From Synechococcus sp. CS-1329 (lineage in GTDB: Bacteria; Cyanobacteriota; Cyanobacteriia; PCC-6307; Cyanobiaceae), in contig NZ_JAHLYS010000012.1 of NCBI RefSeq assembly GCF_025128055.1, forward strand, positions 27,967 to 91,966: DNA of 64,000 nt, written 5' to 3'. Under the pieces are notes generated by a model. That model saw only the letters and a program-made list of their open reading frames with translations, did not search any database and was not told where the DNA came from. The position numbers and the translations under genes are program-made. Every line of letters begins with the position of its first letter. Positions within the stretch are counted from its first letter, which is position 1. This document shows positions 47,871 to 56,745 of this stretch, in pieces.

Positions 47871-48827
47871 ATGCGTCGCAGTGTGCGAGAGGCCATCGTT
47901 GGATTTTCGCTGCTGGCGGCCGTGGTGGGAGGAGCGGGTTTCTGGTTCTGGCTCCGGGGCATCTCCCTCAGCCAGAACAACTGGATGCTGAAGGTGAGCT
48001 TCCAGGATGCCGCCGGCCTGGCGGATCGATCAGCGGTGATCTTCCGCGGCGTGCAGGTGGGCAGCGTGCGCAAGATCAGGACCACCTCCGCGGCGGTGCT
48101 GGCCGAACTGGAGATCAGCGACCCCACCCTGCGCCTGGCGCGCCCCACCCTGGCCCAGGTGCAGACCGGCTCTCTGCTGGGCGGTGATGCCCAGGTGTCG
48201 CTGATCAGCACCGGCAATCCCCTGCCCGAGGATGGCCCTCTGCCGCGGGCCAAGGACTGCGACAACACGGTGATGGTCTGCGCCGGCAGTGAGCTCAAGG
48301 GCGTCACCGCCGCCAGCCTCAACAGCGTCACCGAGCTGATGGAGCGCCTGCTGGCCGAAGTGGACCAGAAGCAGATCGTGGGCGAGCTGGCCCGCACCAC
48401 CCGCAGCTTCGATGCCACCTCCAAGGAGGCCACCCAGTTCCTGCAGCGGGCCCAGGTGCTGGTGGCCGAGCTGAAGAGCTCGGTGGGCAAGGCCGATCCG
48501 ATCCTGGCCAACCTCAACGTCGCCACAGCCGAAGCGGCGGCGGCCAGCCGCCATGTGCGCAATGTCACGGCCGCGCTCGACAACCCCAAGACCCTGGCCC
48601 AGCTCAAGACCACCGTGGGCAACGCCGAGCGGCTCACCGCCCGCATTGATGCCGTCGGTGGGGATGTGAACAAGCTCACCAGCGATGCCGTGTTCATGGA
48701 CGGCGTGCGCAGCGTGGCCATCGGCCTCGGCCAGCTCTTTGATGAGCTCTACCCCGCCCAGACGGGCCTGGCCAAGGACAAGGCCGACGCCGAGGCGAAG
48801 AAGACGGCGGCGCCTAGGCCCCGTTGA
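47871..48827 (+). CDS. MlaD-type Mce-domain lipid-binding protein
   Basis: A 318-residue protein with an N-terminal membrane anchor (about 9-27, [17 protein letters not shown]), then an Mce domain with [25 protein letters not shown], the beta-barrel opening of lipid-transfer Mce proteins. The region after residue ~150 is a long, mostly helical, coiled-coil-like tail. It likely bridges the inner and outer membranes to ferry lipids. It ends inside the 3' end of chlD, convergently overlapping by 14 bp. Confidence 0.87.
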   Translation: MRRSVREAIVGFSLLAAVVGGAGFWFWLRGISLSQNNWMLKVSFQDAAGLADRSAVIFRGVQVGSVRKIRTTSAAVLAELEISDPTLRLARPTLAQVQTGSLLGGDAQVSLISTGNPLPEDGPLPRAKDCDNTVMVCAGSELKGVTAASLNSVTELMERLLAEVDQKQIVGELARTTRSFDATSKEATQFLQRAQVLVAELKSSVGKADPILANLNVATAEAAAASRHVRNVTAALDNPKTLAQLKTTVGNAERLTARIDAVGGDVNKLTSDAVFMDGVRSVAIGLGQLFDELYPAQTGLAKDKADAEAKKTAAPRPR

Positions 48828-50967
48828 GGGCGTCGAGGGCGATGGCGGCGATCGCCTGATCACTGGCCTTGGGCAGCTGCACGTACTTGCCGCCGGCCGC
48901 CTGGGCCAGGTCTTTGCCCATGCCGCTGCCGATGAACTTGCGCTCGGTGTCGATCACCAGCAGCTTGATGCCCAGGGCCCGGTAGCGGCCGGCCACTTGG
49001 ATCACCTCCTCCTTGAGATCGACAGGCTCCTCGCCCTCCAGCTGCGGCTGGCCCAGGGAGCGGGAAAGGGGCACGTTGCCGCGACCATCGGTGATCGCCA
49101 CCACCACCACCTGGCCGAGATCGCCGGTGGCCAGGGCGTTGGCCGCCACCCGGGCCGCCTGGGTGAGGCCATGGGCCAGGGGGGAACCGCCGCCGCAGGG
49201 CATCTGCTCCAGCCGGCGACGGGCGGCGGTGATCGAGCGGGTGGGGGGGAGCAGCACGTCGGCCTGCTCGCCGCGGAAGGGGATCAGGGCGACTTCGTCG
49301 CGGTTCTCGTAGGCCTCGGTGAGTAGGCGGATCACGGCCCCCTTGGCGCTCTGCATGCGGTTGAGGGCCATCGAGCCGCTGGCATCCACCAGGAAGATCA
49401 CCAGGGAGCCGGCCTTGCGCTGCAGTTGCTTGGCCCGCAGGTCGCCCTCCTCCACGATCACGGCGCGGTGGGGTTCGCGGGCGCGGCGCGCTTTCTGATA
49501 GGGGGCGGCGGCCCGCAGGGTGGCATCCACGGCGATGCGGCGCACGGGGCCGCGGGGCAGCATCGGCTTGACATAACGGCCGCGGGTGTCGGAGAGCACC
49601 ACCGAGCGCTTGCCGCTGCCGCCGCTGCGGGATTTGGCGGCGGCGAAGAGCAGCAGGTCGGGATCAATGGCGATGGCCTCGGGATCGAGCAGAAACTCCT
49701 CAGGCACCTGGGGCGGGGCCTGATCCTCGGGGCTGTCGTCTTCGTCGTCGTTGTCTTCGGCGTCGGGCTCGTCGGGCTCCGGCTGGTCGTCGTCGCTGTC
49801 GGGCTGCGGCGGTTCCTGCTCGGGCGGCTCGGGGCTCTCCGGCTCCGGCGGCTGTTCCCCCTGGGGCGGTGGCGGCGGTGGTGGCTCCAGCGGTTGCTCG
49901 GGATCGGGCGGCGGCAGTTGCAGCGCCCGCGGGGCGATCACCAGGCGCACGGCCACCTGCAGGTCGTCGGCGTCCACGGCATCGCGGCCGCTGAGGGCCG
50001 CATGGGCCCGCGCCACCCGCACGGCGTAGAGCTCGGAGCGGTGGCCCTCGACGCCGCCGCGCAGCGCCTCCTGCACCAGGTAGACGATCTGCTCGCGGGC
50101 GATCGTCACATCGGGCAGCCACTGGCGGGCCAGCAGCAGCTGGGTGGCGAGGGCGTCGGTTTCCTCCTGCCAGCGGGCGCGGAAGTCTTCGCTGGAGCTG
50201 CCGTGGTCGAGGGCGGAGTTGGTGATTGCCACCCGCTGCTCGATCTCCAGCAGCTGGTTGGCCGAGAGGGCGATGGCGAAGCGATCGAGCAGGTGGTCGC
50301 GCACCGCCCCCTCCTCGGGGTTGTAGGTGGCGATCAGCAGGGTGCGGCAGGGGTGGGAGAGGCTCAGCCCTTCGCGCTCGATCCTGTTGTCTCCTGAGCC
50401 CACCGCCGCCAGCAGCAGGTTGGTGATGCCGTCGTCGAGCAGGTTGAGTTCATCGACGTAGAGCACACCCCGGTGGGCTTCGGCCAGCAGGCCGGGCTGG
50501 AACACCGGCGCTCCGGCGGCCAGGGAGGCGGTCACATCCACCGAGCCCACCAGCCGGTCTTCGGTGACGCCAAGCGGCACCTGGATGAACGGGGCGGGAA
50601 TCACCGCGGTGGGCAGCAGCGCCGTGGGATCGGCTCCGGTTGGATCACCGCCCAACTGGGTGATGCGGGCGTGAATGGTGGCGTCCCAGTCGTCGGGCCG
50701 CTGGGGATCAACATTGAGGCGGCGGCAGGCCTCACCGAGCGCCAGCACGTCGATCGGCGGCAGCAGGGCATGCAGTCCCCTGGCCAGCACCGACTTGCCG
50801 GTGCCGCGGCCGCCGGCGATCACCACCCCGCCCAGGCCCGGATCCACCGCCGCCAGCAGCAGAGCCAGCTTGAGGGTGCCGTGGCCGGTGATGGCCGCCA
50901 GGGGGAAGGAGCTGGTGGCCACCGCTCTGGCACCCGCTGGGGAGGCTGCGGACCCGCTGACGACCAT
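48814..50967 (-). CDS. chlD: Magnesium chelatase subunit D
   Basis: A 717-residue ChlD. The N-terminal AAA+ domain carries GGRGTGKS (Walker A) and [14 protein letters not shown] long acidic/proline linker (from about residue 365, [15 protein letters not shown] and [13 protein letters not shown]) joins it to a C-terminal von Willebrand A domain with a MIDAS site [10 protein letters not shown]. It assembles with ChlI to drive insertion of Mg2+ into protoporphyrin IX by ChlH. The gene is convergent with the Mce gene. Confidence 0.95.
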   Translation of the reverse strand: MVVSGSAASPAGARAVATSSFPLAAITGHGTLKLALLLAAVDPGLGGVVIAGGRGTGKSVLARGLHALLPPIDVLALGEACRRLNVDPQRPDDWDATIHARITQLGGDPTGADPTALLPTAVIPAPFIQVPLGVTEDRLVGSVDVTASLAAGAPVFQPGLLAEAHRGVLYVDELNLLDDGITNLLLAAVGSGDNRIEREGLSLSHPCRTLLIATYNPEEGAVRDHLLDRFAIALSANQLLEIEQRVAITNSALDHGSSSEDFRARWQEETDALATQLLLARQWLPDVTIAREQIVYLVQEALRGGVEGHRSELYAVRVARAHAALSGRDAVDADDLQVAVRLVIAPRALQLPPPDPEQPLEPPPPPPPQGEQPPEPESPEPPEQEPPQPDSDDDQPEPDEPDAEDNDDEDDSPEDQAPPQVPEEFLLDPEAIAIDPDLLLFAAAKSRSGGSGKRSVVLSDTRGRYVKPMLPRGPVRRIAVDATLRAAAPYQKARRAREPHRAVIVEEGDLRAKQLQRKAGSLVIFLVDASGSMALNRMQSAKGAVIRLLTEAYENRDEVALIPFRGEQADVLLPPTRSITAARRRLEQMPCGGGSPLAHGLTQAARVAANALATGDLGQVVVVAITDGRGNVPLSRSLGQPQLEGEEPVDLKEEVIQVAGRYRALGIKLLVIDTERKFIGSGMGKDLAQAAGGKYVQLPKASDQAIAAIALDALNGA

Positions 50968-51024
50968 GGGGGCGGAGGCCTGAAAAGAGGACAGGGTCAG
51001 TTTGGCCGATGGGCCGCCTGGGCC

Positions 51025-51354
51025 TTAGAAGCGCGACATCGCCTTGATCTTGGCGAGCTTGTCGGCATCGAGGCCATCGAGTTCCTGCAGTTCCAGCAGG
51101 TTCTCCTTCACCAGGCTGGCAAACACAAACAAGATGCCTTCCAGGCGGAAATCGAAGCGCCCTTCCATGACATGACGCTGGGTGCTGAGATAATCGTGCA
51201 GACGCCAGAGAGCCTCAGCTGTGCTGAGGGAACCGGCCTCATGACGCACGGTGCTGATCACCGACTCGACGGCTCGACCGTAAGCGCAACTGAAGGCTTC
51301 TTCTGCGATGGCCTGTTCGCTGTCGCTCCAGGTGATCAGTGCCGACTCAACCAT
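51025..51354 (-). CDS. frp: Fluorescence recovery protein (FRP)
   Basis: A 109-residue FRP matching Synechocystis Slr1964 in plan: WSDSEQAIAEEAFSCAYGRA, LWRLHDYLSTQRHVMEGRFD and LELQELDGLDADKLAKIKAM. The start at 51354 (MVESALITWS) is supported by family length; the longer frame is part of crtW's other strand. FRP binds the C-terminal domain of activated OCP and returns it to the dark form. Third gene of the ocp-crtW-frp unit. Confidence 0.92.
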   Translation of the reverse strand: MVESALITWSDSEQAIAEEAFSCAYGRAVESVISTVRHEAGSLSTAEALWRLHDYLSTQRHVMEGRFDFRLEGILFVFASLVKENLLELQELDGLDADKLAKIKAMSRF

Positions 51355-51422
51355 GGTGTCTTCCTTGATACAGGACTTTATCGCGGCAGGCTCAGCGGCG
51401 CGAGCCGCTGTGTTGATGCGGG

Positions 51423-52163
51423 TCAGGACGGGCGAAAGCGGCGCATCTCCGGCAACTGGAACCAGGCTTTGCCGGGGAACTCGTGATGTTCCCAGTGATA
51501 GCCGAAGTGGAAACAGGCCAGCAGGGAGAGCCATACCGGCAACTCCAGGCTGCGGGCCAGATGGCGAGGGCCCTCGGCTTCGGCCTGGCGGTGGGGCAGG
51601 TAGGTCCCGAAGACGAACAACTGCAGGGAACTGATCAGCAGCGGCAGGGTGCAGACCAGCAGCACCGACACCGGCGCCATGGCTCCTGAGGGGGCGGCCA
51701 GCAGGGCCAGCAGGGTCCAGCCCCCCAGCAGGCGCAGCATCTGGCCGGTGGAGAGGTAACTGGCCATGAAGTGGATGTACCAGCGCAGCGCACCACTGCC
51801 CGCAAGGGGCTGGTGGTCGGGATCGCTGACGCTGCCCGGAGCCTGGTGGTGGCGCAGGTGGTTGATGCGGCAGGCGCCGTAGGGAAGGCCGGCATAGAGC
51901 CAGAGGGCCCACTGCCCCAGCTGGTGGTTGAGCCGGGGGCGGCCGGGCAGCAGCAGACCGTGCATGGCGTCGTGGCCGACGATGAACAGCCCGGTGTGCA
52001 GCACCGAGCGGATCACCACGGCCAGCAGCAGAAGCGGCAGGGGCAGATGGGCCGGATCAGCCGGCAGCAGGAGCACCAGGCTGAGGATCCAGGCCAGCAG
52101 GAGGCCACCGGCCAGCAGCAGGCCCTTGCCGGTGGCAGGGGCCGGGGCTGTGGCGAGGCTCAA
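51423..52163 (-). CDS. crtW: Beta-carotene ketolase, CrtW type
   Basis: A 246-residue membrane di-iron enzyme with several hydrophobic segments. The histidine boxes are HDAMH, INHLRHH and HWEHHEFP. It introduces keto groups into beta-carotene to make echinenone and canthaxanthin, and OCP needs such a ketocarotenoid. Its start overlaps the ocp stop by 4 bp (ATGA, 52160-52163), so pigment and apoprotein are co-expressed. Confidence 0.95.
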   Translation of the reverse strand: MSLATAPAPATGKGLLLAGGLLLAWILSLVLLLPADPAHLPLPLLLLAVVIRSVLHTGLFIVGHDAMHGLLLPGRPRLNHQLGQWALWLYAGLPYGACRINHLRHHQAPGSVSDPDHQPLAGSGALRWYIHFMASYLSTGQMLRLLGGWTLLALLAAPSGAMAPVSVLLVCTLPLLISSLQLFVFGTYLPHRQAEAEGPRHLARSLELPVWLSLLACFHFGYHWEHHEFPGKAWFQLPEMRRFRPS

Positions 52164-53113
52164 CGGGCGAACTTGAGCAGTTCGGCGGGCGATGCCAGCA
52201 GATCGATGGCCACGAAGTAGATCTTGCCGTCGGGATTGAGCAGGAAGCGCCAGGCCACATTCATGCCCACGCCGGCACCGAACCAGGGGGTCTGCACCTT
52301 GCCGGTTACCTTGATCTGGGTGAATTCGCCGTCGGCGGGTTCAGCAATACCCGATTCAGGCAGAAGCTTCAGATTCTGGCAATCTTCGCGGAAGAAACGC
52401 AGGATGGCGTCCTTGCCCACGATCGGCTTCTGGAAGGGAGGCTGCAGTGCCCCATCCGGCAGGAACAGTTCAATCAGGTTGTCGAAATCGTTGGCGTTGA
52501 GCTGATCCATGTAGGCGCTCACCGTGGTGCTGTCGATACCGGCGATCGTCACCTTCTGGCGCTGGGCTTCAGGGGTGGGAGCCACCACGGGCTCACTGAC
52601 GCGCTGGGTGATGCCCTTGGAGGGGTCATAGCCCATGTCGACGACAAAGTTGCGCAGCAGGGTGATCTGCTGGCCCTGCTCAACGGTCTTGAGGGAGCTG
52701 AGCACGGAGGCGGCGTTGGCGGAGAGCTGGTAGCCCTTGGGAATGGGAGCCACGAGGCCGGCGGCCATCCATTCGCCCAGCTGATACCAGAAGCCCAGCT
52801 TGATGTTCACCGACCAGCCGGAGTAGGTGCGGCAGATGGGGGTGTCGGCGCTGTTGGCCAGGTCGCACATGGCCTGGCTCTGCTGGGCAAAGCTCATCTC
52901 CTTCATTTCCCTGAGCACGCCCTCGGCGAACTGCATGCGAGCGGCGCCCGGGGCGGCGATGGTGATGCTCTTGCCCATTTCGAGGTAGGCGTACCAGATC
53001 AGGGCCAGCTGGTCTTCGGCGCTGAGCAGCTTGTAGCGGGCCGTGATCGCGGGAACCACATCCGCCGAGAGCGTGTCGGGAAAGATCTGGGTGGCCTTCT
53101 CGAGCGTGAACAT
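52160..53113 (-). CDS. ocp: Orange carotenoid protein
   Basis: A 317-residue two-domain OCP: an all-helical N-terminal domain (about 10-160) and an NTF2-like C-terminal domain (from about 185). The residues known to contact the keto-carotenoid or the interdomain bridge are conserved: TyrA in IWYAYLEMG (residue 43), Trp in LGFWYQLGEW, Arg in LLRNFVVDMG, Tyr in AYMDQLNANDFDN and Trp in NVAWRFLLNP. OCP senses strong blue-green light and quenches phycobilisomes. First gene of ocp-crtW-frp. Confidence 0.97.
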   Translation of the reverse strand: MFTLEKATQIFPDTLSADVVPAITARYKLLSAEDQLALIWYAYLEMGKSITIAAPGAARMQFAEGVLREMKEMSFAQQSQAMCDLANSADTPICRTYSGWSVNIKLGFWYQLGEWMAAGLVAPIPKGYQLSANAASVLSSLKTVEQGQQITLLRNFVVDMGYDPSKGITQRVSEPVVAPTPEAQRQKVTIAGIDSTTVSAYMDQLNANDFDNLIELFLPDGALQPPFQKPIVGKDAILRFFREDCQNLKLLPESGIAEPADGEFTQIKVTGKVQTPWFGAGVGMNVAWRFLLNPDGKIYFVAIDLLASPAELLKFAR

Positions 53114-53266
53114 CGCGATTGTTCCCTTTTGTTAAGGACGTTTACAGACCGTGGCTGTGAGGCTGTGGAACTGTTACTGGATTTTAGCCCGTTGTGGGCT
53201 CTTCTGGTCGGCCCCGAGGCTTGACGTGTTGCGGCGGTGGCCCCCGTTCTGAGCCAATCTGGAGGG

Positions 53267-53689
53267 ATGCTTCGCTTCCTTCTCAATCTCCTCTGGTTCG
53301 TGCTCGGCGGCTTCGTGATGGGCCTGGGCTGGTGGCTGGCCGGCCTGGTGGCGGCCCTCACGATTGTGGGCCTGCCCTGGGCGCGGGCCTGCTTTGTGAT
53401 CGGTAACTTCTCCTTCTGGCCGTTCGGGCAGGAGGCCATCAGCCGCCGCGAGCTCACGGGCCGCAACGATTTCGGCACCGGTCCCCTGGGGCTGGTGGGC
53501 AACGTGATCTGGTTCCTGCTGGCCGGCTGGTGGCTGGCCATCGGCCACATCAGCTCGGCGCTGGCCTGCTTCGTGACGATCATCGGCATCCCCTTCGGGA
53601 TCCAGCACGTCAAGTTGGCGCTGATTGCCCTGGCGCCGATCGGTCTGAAGGTGGTTCCCACGGGACGCCTGCCCCGCTCTCTGAGCTGA
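53267..53689 (+). CDS. YccF-family membrane protein
   Basis: A 140-residue protein with two YccF domains: NLLWFVLGGFVMGLGWWLAG with LPWARACFVIGNFSFWPFG, and NVIWFLLAGWWLAIGHISSA with IGIPFGIQHVKLA. A GGAGGG lies immediately upstream of the ATG at 53267, so the shorter start is preferred over 53237. It is a small integral membrane protein of unknown function. Its 3' end overlaps the next convergent gene by 80 bp. Confidence 0.85.
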   Translation: MLRFLLNLLWFVLGGFVMGLGWWLAGLVAALTIVGLPWARACFVIGNFSFWPFGQEAISRRELTGRNDFGTGPLGLVGNVIWFLLAGWWLAIGHISSALACFVTIIGIPFGIQHVKLALIALAPIGLKVVPTGRLPRSLS

Positions 53690-54233
53690 AGCAACAGCGC
53701 AGCTGCGCCAGGGCCTCATCGGGCAACCCCAGGAAGCGGTCGAGCCAGGCCTCACCGCAGGGCTCGATCGTGGCCACCCCCACCAGCAGGGCCGTGCCAT
53801 CGGCGCCCAGGGGCTGGCCGCAGCACCGCTGCCGCCGGCTGCGCACTTCGCCTGTCACCAGCTCGGTGGACACCAGCAGCGGTGGTGCCCGGTAGAGCGA
53901 ACCCACGGCAAAGACAAAGCGCGCCTGGAAGCTCAGGGCCAGGCTGCCGCTGGCGGGATCGACAACGCCCTCCAGCCGCTGGGGCTCGATGCTGATGCTC
54001 AGTCCCGGTGGCAGGGGCACCCCCAGCAGGCGAGTGCTGCGCCAGTTCAACGGCGGGATCCGCAGCTCCTGCGCTGGAAACTGCAGCGACCGGGTGCCAT
54101 CGCTGCAGGTTGGCCCCAGCCGGGCGCTGCCGCCGCCGCCGCGGGCGTCGTAGCGGAAGCGGGGGTAGCCGGCGATGGTCAGGCCGCAGCCCGCCAGGGT
54201 GCTCAGCTGCAGTGCGGCCGCCGGAGCGCTCAT
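53610..54233 (-). CDS. Conserved hypothetical protein (207 aa)
   Basis: An unrecognised, mostly beta protein. The start at 54233 (MSAPAAALQLSTLAGC) follows from the 4-bp overlap with the upstream gene; the longer frame enters that gene. Conserved-looking stretches are YPRFRYDARGGGGSARLG, LNWRSTRLLGVPLPPGLSIS and GSLYRAPPLLVSTELVTGEV, with several paired cysteines near the C-terminus. The C-terminal ~25 residues overlap the YccF gene. It is likely translated together with the PCC-glutaredoxin fusion. Confidence 0.65.
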   Translation of the reverse strand: MSAPAAALQLSTLAGCGLTIAGYPRFRYDARGGGGSARLGPTCSDGTRSLQFPAQELRIPPLNWRSTRLLGVPLPPGLSISIEPQRLEGVVDPASGSLALSFQARFVFAVGSLYRAPPLLVSTELVTGEVRSRRQRCCGQPLGADGTALLVGVATIEPCGEAWLDRFLGLPDEALAQLRCCFSSESGAGVPWEPPSDRSAPGQSAPT

Positions 54234-54868
54234 CCCTGGCGCAGGGCTTCCAGTTCGCCGCGACCGTGGCACTGGGCCAGTTCGTCGTAGCCGCCGATCA
54301 ACTCCCCATCGACGAACACCTGGGGCACGGGCCCCTCGGCGGCGGGCTCGATCAGCCGGTGGGGAATGCCCAGGGTGCGCAGCATGCGCAGGGCGCGCCT
54401 GGAGAAGGGGCAACCGGAGCGCACGGCGATCGTGACCCGGGGCTCACTGGGTTCAGCAGATGCACTGGGTTCAGCAGATTCACTGAGCTCAGCGGGTTCA
54501 CGGAGATCACTGGCGCTGGGCTGGGCCGGTGCCGATGGCGGCGTGTCGATCAGGCCCAGCAGCAGATCGGCGCCCTTGAGCACCCGTGAGCCCGGCTCGA
54601 GGTGGCCGCCCCAGACGCGGCAGTCTCCATCGGAGAGGCTGAGGTGCAGGTGGACGCCGTCGGGGGAGACGGTGCCCTGCAGGGTGATGATCTCGAGCTC
54701 ACCGCGCAGCACGGTGGGGCCGATCTTGCCGGGGCACTGGAAGGCCGCCTGGGCCAGGTTGCCCACCACACCGAGCACGAAACCTGAGGCGTTCTGCTCC
54801 TGCGCCAGCTGCTCCAGCGACCGGCGCAGGTCGCTGCCGGGCTCGAGGTGGAGCGGCAGGGAACGCAT
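54230..54868 (-). CDS. PCC/DUF296 domain fused to a glutaredoxin
   Basis: A 212-residue fusion. Residues ~5-108 form a PPC/DUF296 domain (GFVLGVVGNLAQAAFQC, DGVHLHLSLSDGDCRVWGGH). After a Ser/Pro/Glu-rich linker (about 110-143) with repeated SAEPSE-like units, a glutaredoxin domain begins with the active site SGCPFSRR (Cys153, monothiol-like CPFS), then VPQVFVDGELIGGYDELAQ. The start at 54868 (MRSLPLHLEPG) is preferred to the upstream ATG. The monothiol CxxS suggests Fe-S or glutathione-dependent function; the fusion is unusual. Confidence 0.82.
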   Translation of the reverse strand: MRSLPLHLEPGSDLRRSLEQLAQEQNASGFVLGVVGNLAQAAFQCPGKIGPTVLRGELEIITLQGTVSPDGVHLHLSLSDGDCRVWGGHLEPGSRVLKGADLLLGLIDTPPSAPAQPSASDLREPAELSESAEPSASAEPSEPRVTIAVRSGCPFSRRALRMLRTLGIPHRLIEPAAEGPVPQVFVDGELIGGYDELAQCHGRGELEALRQG

Positions 54869-54897
54869 GGCAGCTGGAACCGAGGGGCGCGGCAAGG

Positions 54898-55803
54898 TTA
54901 GGCGGGTGGCAGCGGCCCGGTTTCTGGGCTGAGCGGGGCCGAGAGGATCGGCAGCCGCGGATGCTGCAGCTGGAGCCCCAGCTCCCGCAGACGGCGGTTC
55001 GAGAGTCTGCGCGGAGGCGCCGGCTCGGCGGCAGGGCCGGCGTCGCCTTCCCAGATCACCGGCTGGAGGCCGGCGGCCTGGCAGCTGCGGTCGATCAGCT
55101 CGCGCACGCTGATCGGTTCGTCGTCCACCAGGTTGATCAGTCCATCGAAGCCCTGCTCCACCGCCCAGGCCAGGGCGGCCACCACGTCGTCGCGGTGGAT
55201 CCAGCTGATCAGCGACGCTCCGATCCCCGCCCGGCGGCTGCCCGCCAGGGAGCGGAAGCGGGGTTCCAGGTCGCGGCCGGGGCCATAGATCGCCCCCAGC
55301 CTCAGGATCGCGACACGGCGTCGGGGGGAGCGGCAGGCCAGCAGCCGTTCTTCGGCCTCCCGCAGGATGCGGGCGTGGGGCTCAAGGGGCTGGGGGGGCG
55401 TGGTTTCGTCCACCAGGCCCGTGGCCGCGCCATAGACGGAGCAGCTGCTGGTGTACACGAGCTGCTGGAGCCTGGGCAGCTGCGGCACCACGGCGGCCAC
55501 GGCCTCCATGCTGCGCAGATAGGTGGCTTCGTAGCCGTCCGCCTCCACCTGACGGCTGCCGCCGGGTGCCAGGCAGAGCACAGCCGCCTCGCTCTGATCC
55601 AGGGCCGCCCTGAGCTGATCGGGGTCGGCGGCATCCAGCTGCTGCACCGCATCGGCCAGCGGGGCCAGTTCCGCCAGCCGCTCGCTGCGGGTGGTGGTGA
55701 CCCGCAGCCAGTGCCGGGCCTGCCCCTCTGGAGGCTGTTGCTGCTGCCAGTGGCTGGCCAGGGCCGAGCCCACATAGCCGCCGCCAACGATCGTGATCCG
55801 CAT
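54898..55803 (-). CDS. NAD(P)-dependent SDR-family epimerase-like protein
   Basis: A 301-residue extended SDR. It starts MRITIVGGGYVGSALASHW (nucleotide loop GGGYVG) and has YTSSCSVYGAATGLVDET and LRLGAIYGPGRDLEPR, typical of YeeZ-like or nucleoside-sugar epimerase-like SDRs. The classical YxxxK is not obvious, so catalytic activity may differ. It lies 29 bp from the PCC-glutaredoxin gene on the same strand. Its start overlaps by 11 bp the longest frame of the divergent gene, whose real start is further down. Confidence 0.82.
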   Translation of the reverse strand: MRITIVGGGYVGSALASHWQQQQPPEGQARHWLRVTTTRSERLAELAPLADAVQQLDAADPDQLRAALDQSEAAVLCLAPGGSRQVEADGYEATYLRSMEAVAAVVPQLPRLQQLVYTSSCSVYGAATGLVDETTPPQPLEPHARILREAEERLLACRSPRRRVAILRLGAIYGPGRDLEPRFRSLAGSRRAGIGASLISWIHRDDVVAALAWAVEQGFDGLINLVDDEPISVRELIDRSCQAAGLQPVIWEGDAGPAAEPAPPRRLSNRRLRELGLQLQHPRLPILSAPLSPETGPLPPA

Positions 55804-55879
55804 CAGGACTGAGCTGGCAGGCGAAAAGCTAGGGCGCCCTCAGCAGAGTGATGCCATTCCCAGCGCCTCTCCTGTTGCC

Positions 55880-56730
55880 ATGACCGGCCACGATCGCCAG
55901 TGGGACCTCAACCGGCTCAACTTCGAGGGCCGCTGGTGTGGCACGAGCCGCTGGTATGAGCGGGCTGGCGACGGGCTGCTCGATCTCAGCAGCCCCGTTG
56001 CGGTGATCGAGGACACCTGTTACGCCATCAGCTTTTCCGATCCCGACAGCGGGCTGTGGGACGGCAGCGGTCTGCGCTTCGCGCCGGATGGTCGCCGCCG
56101 GCTGCCCCTCTCCCGCGCCAGCTACAACGGCGGCGGTCAGTGCTGGCAGTTCCGCGGCGCCGCCGGCCAGTCGAGCCTGGTGCTGGACAGCCGCCACCCC
56201 CGCTTCGGCCATGAAGTGAACCTGTTCCGCGGCCGCTCCCGCTCGATGCTGGTGCTGCTCTACGCCCCGGCGCCGGCGCTTGGCTGGCGGCTGCAGAGCC
56301 TGGGGGTGGTGCCCTTCCGCTGCAGTCTGGCGGCCGAGCCGGATCCAGCGCGCCCCGCGGCCAGCGACTGGCGGGCCCTGCTGGCGGAGCAGGAGGGCTG
56401 GCCCTGCTGGCGGAGCAGGAGGGCTGGCCTGGTGAGCTGGAGCGCCTGGAGCCCCAGCGCTGGCCTGCCGCTGATCCAGAGCCGCAGCCGTGTGCCCCCT
56501 TCCGCAGCAGCCAGTTTGGTGACGGGATCAGCGCCGATCCCGGTGCCTGCATCAGCGCCGGTTTTGCCGATGGCCTGATCTGCTCACTGCCGGAGGTTCT
56601 GCCGCAGGGGGCCTTCGCGCTGCAGGTGGGCTGCCGCCTCGATGCCGACCACTTCCAGCAGGTGAGCCTCCACTACGACAGCCGGCAGCGGCTGACGGCC
56701 TGGGAGCTGCGGCGCTTCCGCAGGCCCTGA
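55880..56730 (+). pseudogene. DUF3598-like cyanobacterial gene broken by a 26-bp tandem duplication
   Basis: From ATG 55880 the frame reads WDLNRLNFEGRWCGTSRWYE and continues as a calycin-like DUF3598-type protein. At 56375-56400 a 26-bp unit is repeated exactly at 56401-56426. Because 26 is not a multiple of 3, the frame shifts and the chain ends at a TGA at 56578. If one unit is removed, the reading continues without interruption to the TGA at 56728-56730, with a plausible C-terminus ending in RQRLTAWELRRFRRP, giving 274 residues. So the gene is disrupted, phase-variable, or misassembled here. Confidence 0.85.
56375..56426 (+). repeat. Exact 26-bp tandem duplication
   Basis: Two identical copies of the unit starting GCCCTGCTGGCGGAGCAG are directly adjacent (56375-56400 and 56401-56426). 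They lie inside the coding region of the DUF3598-like gene and cause a +2 frame change. The copies show no differences, so the event is recent or reversible by slippage. Confidence 0.97.
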
Positions 56731-56745
56731 GCCTGGAGCCCCCGT

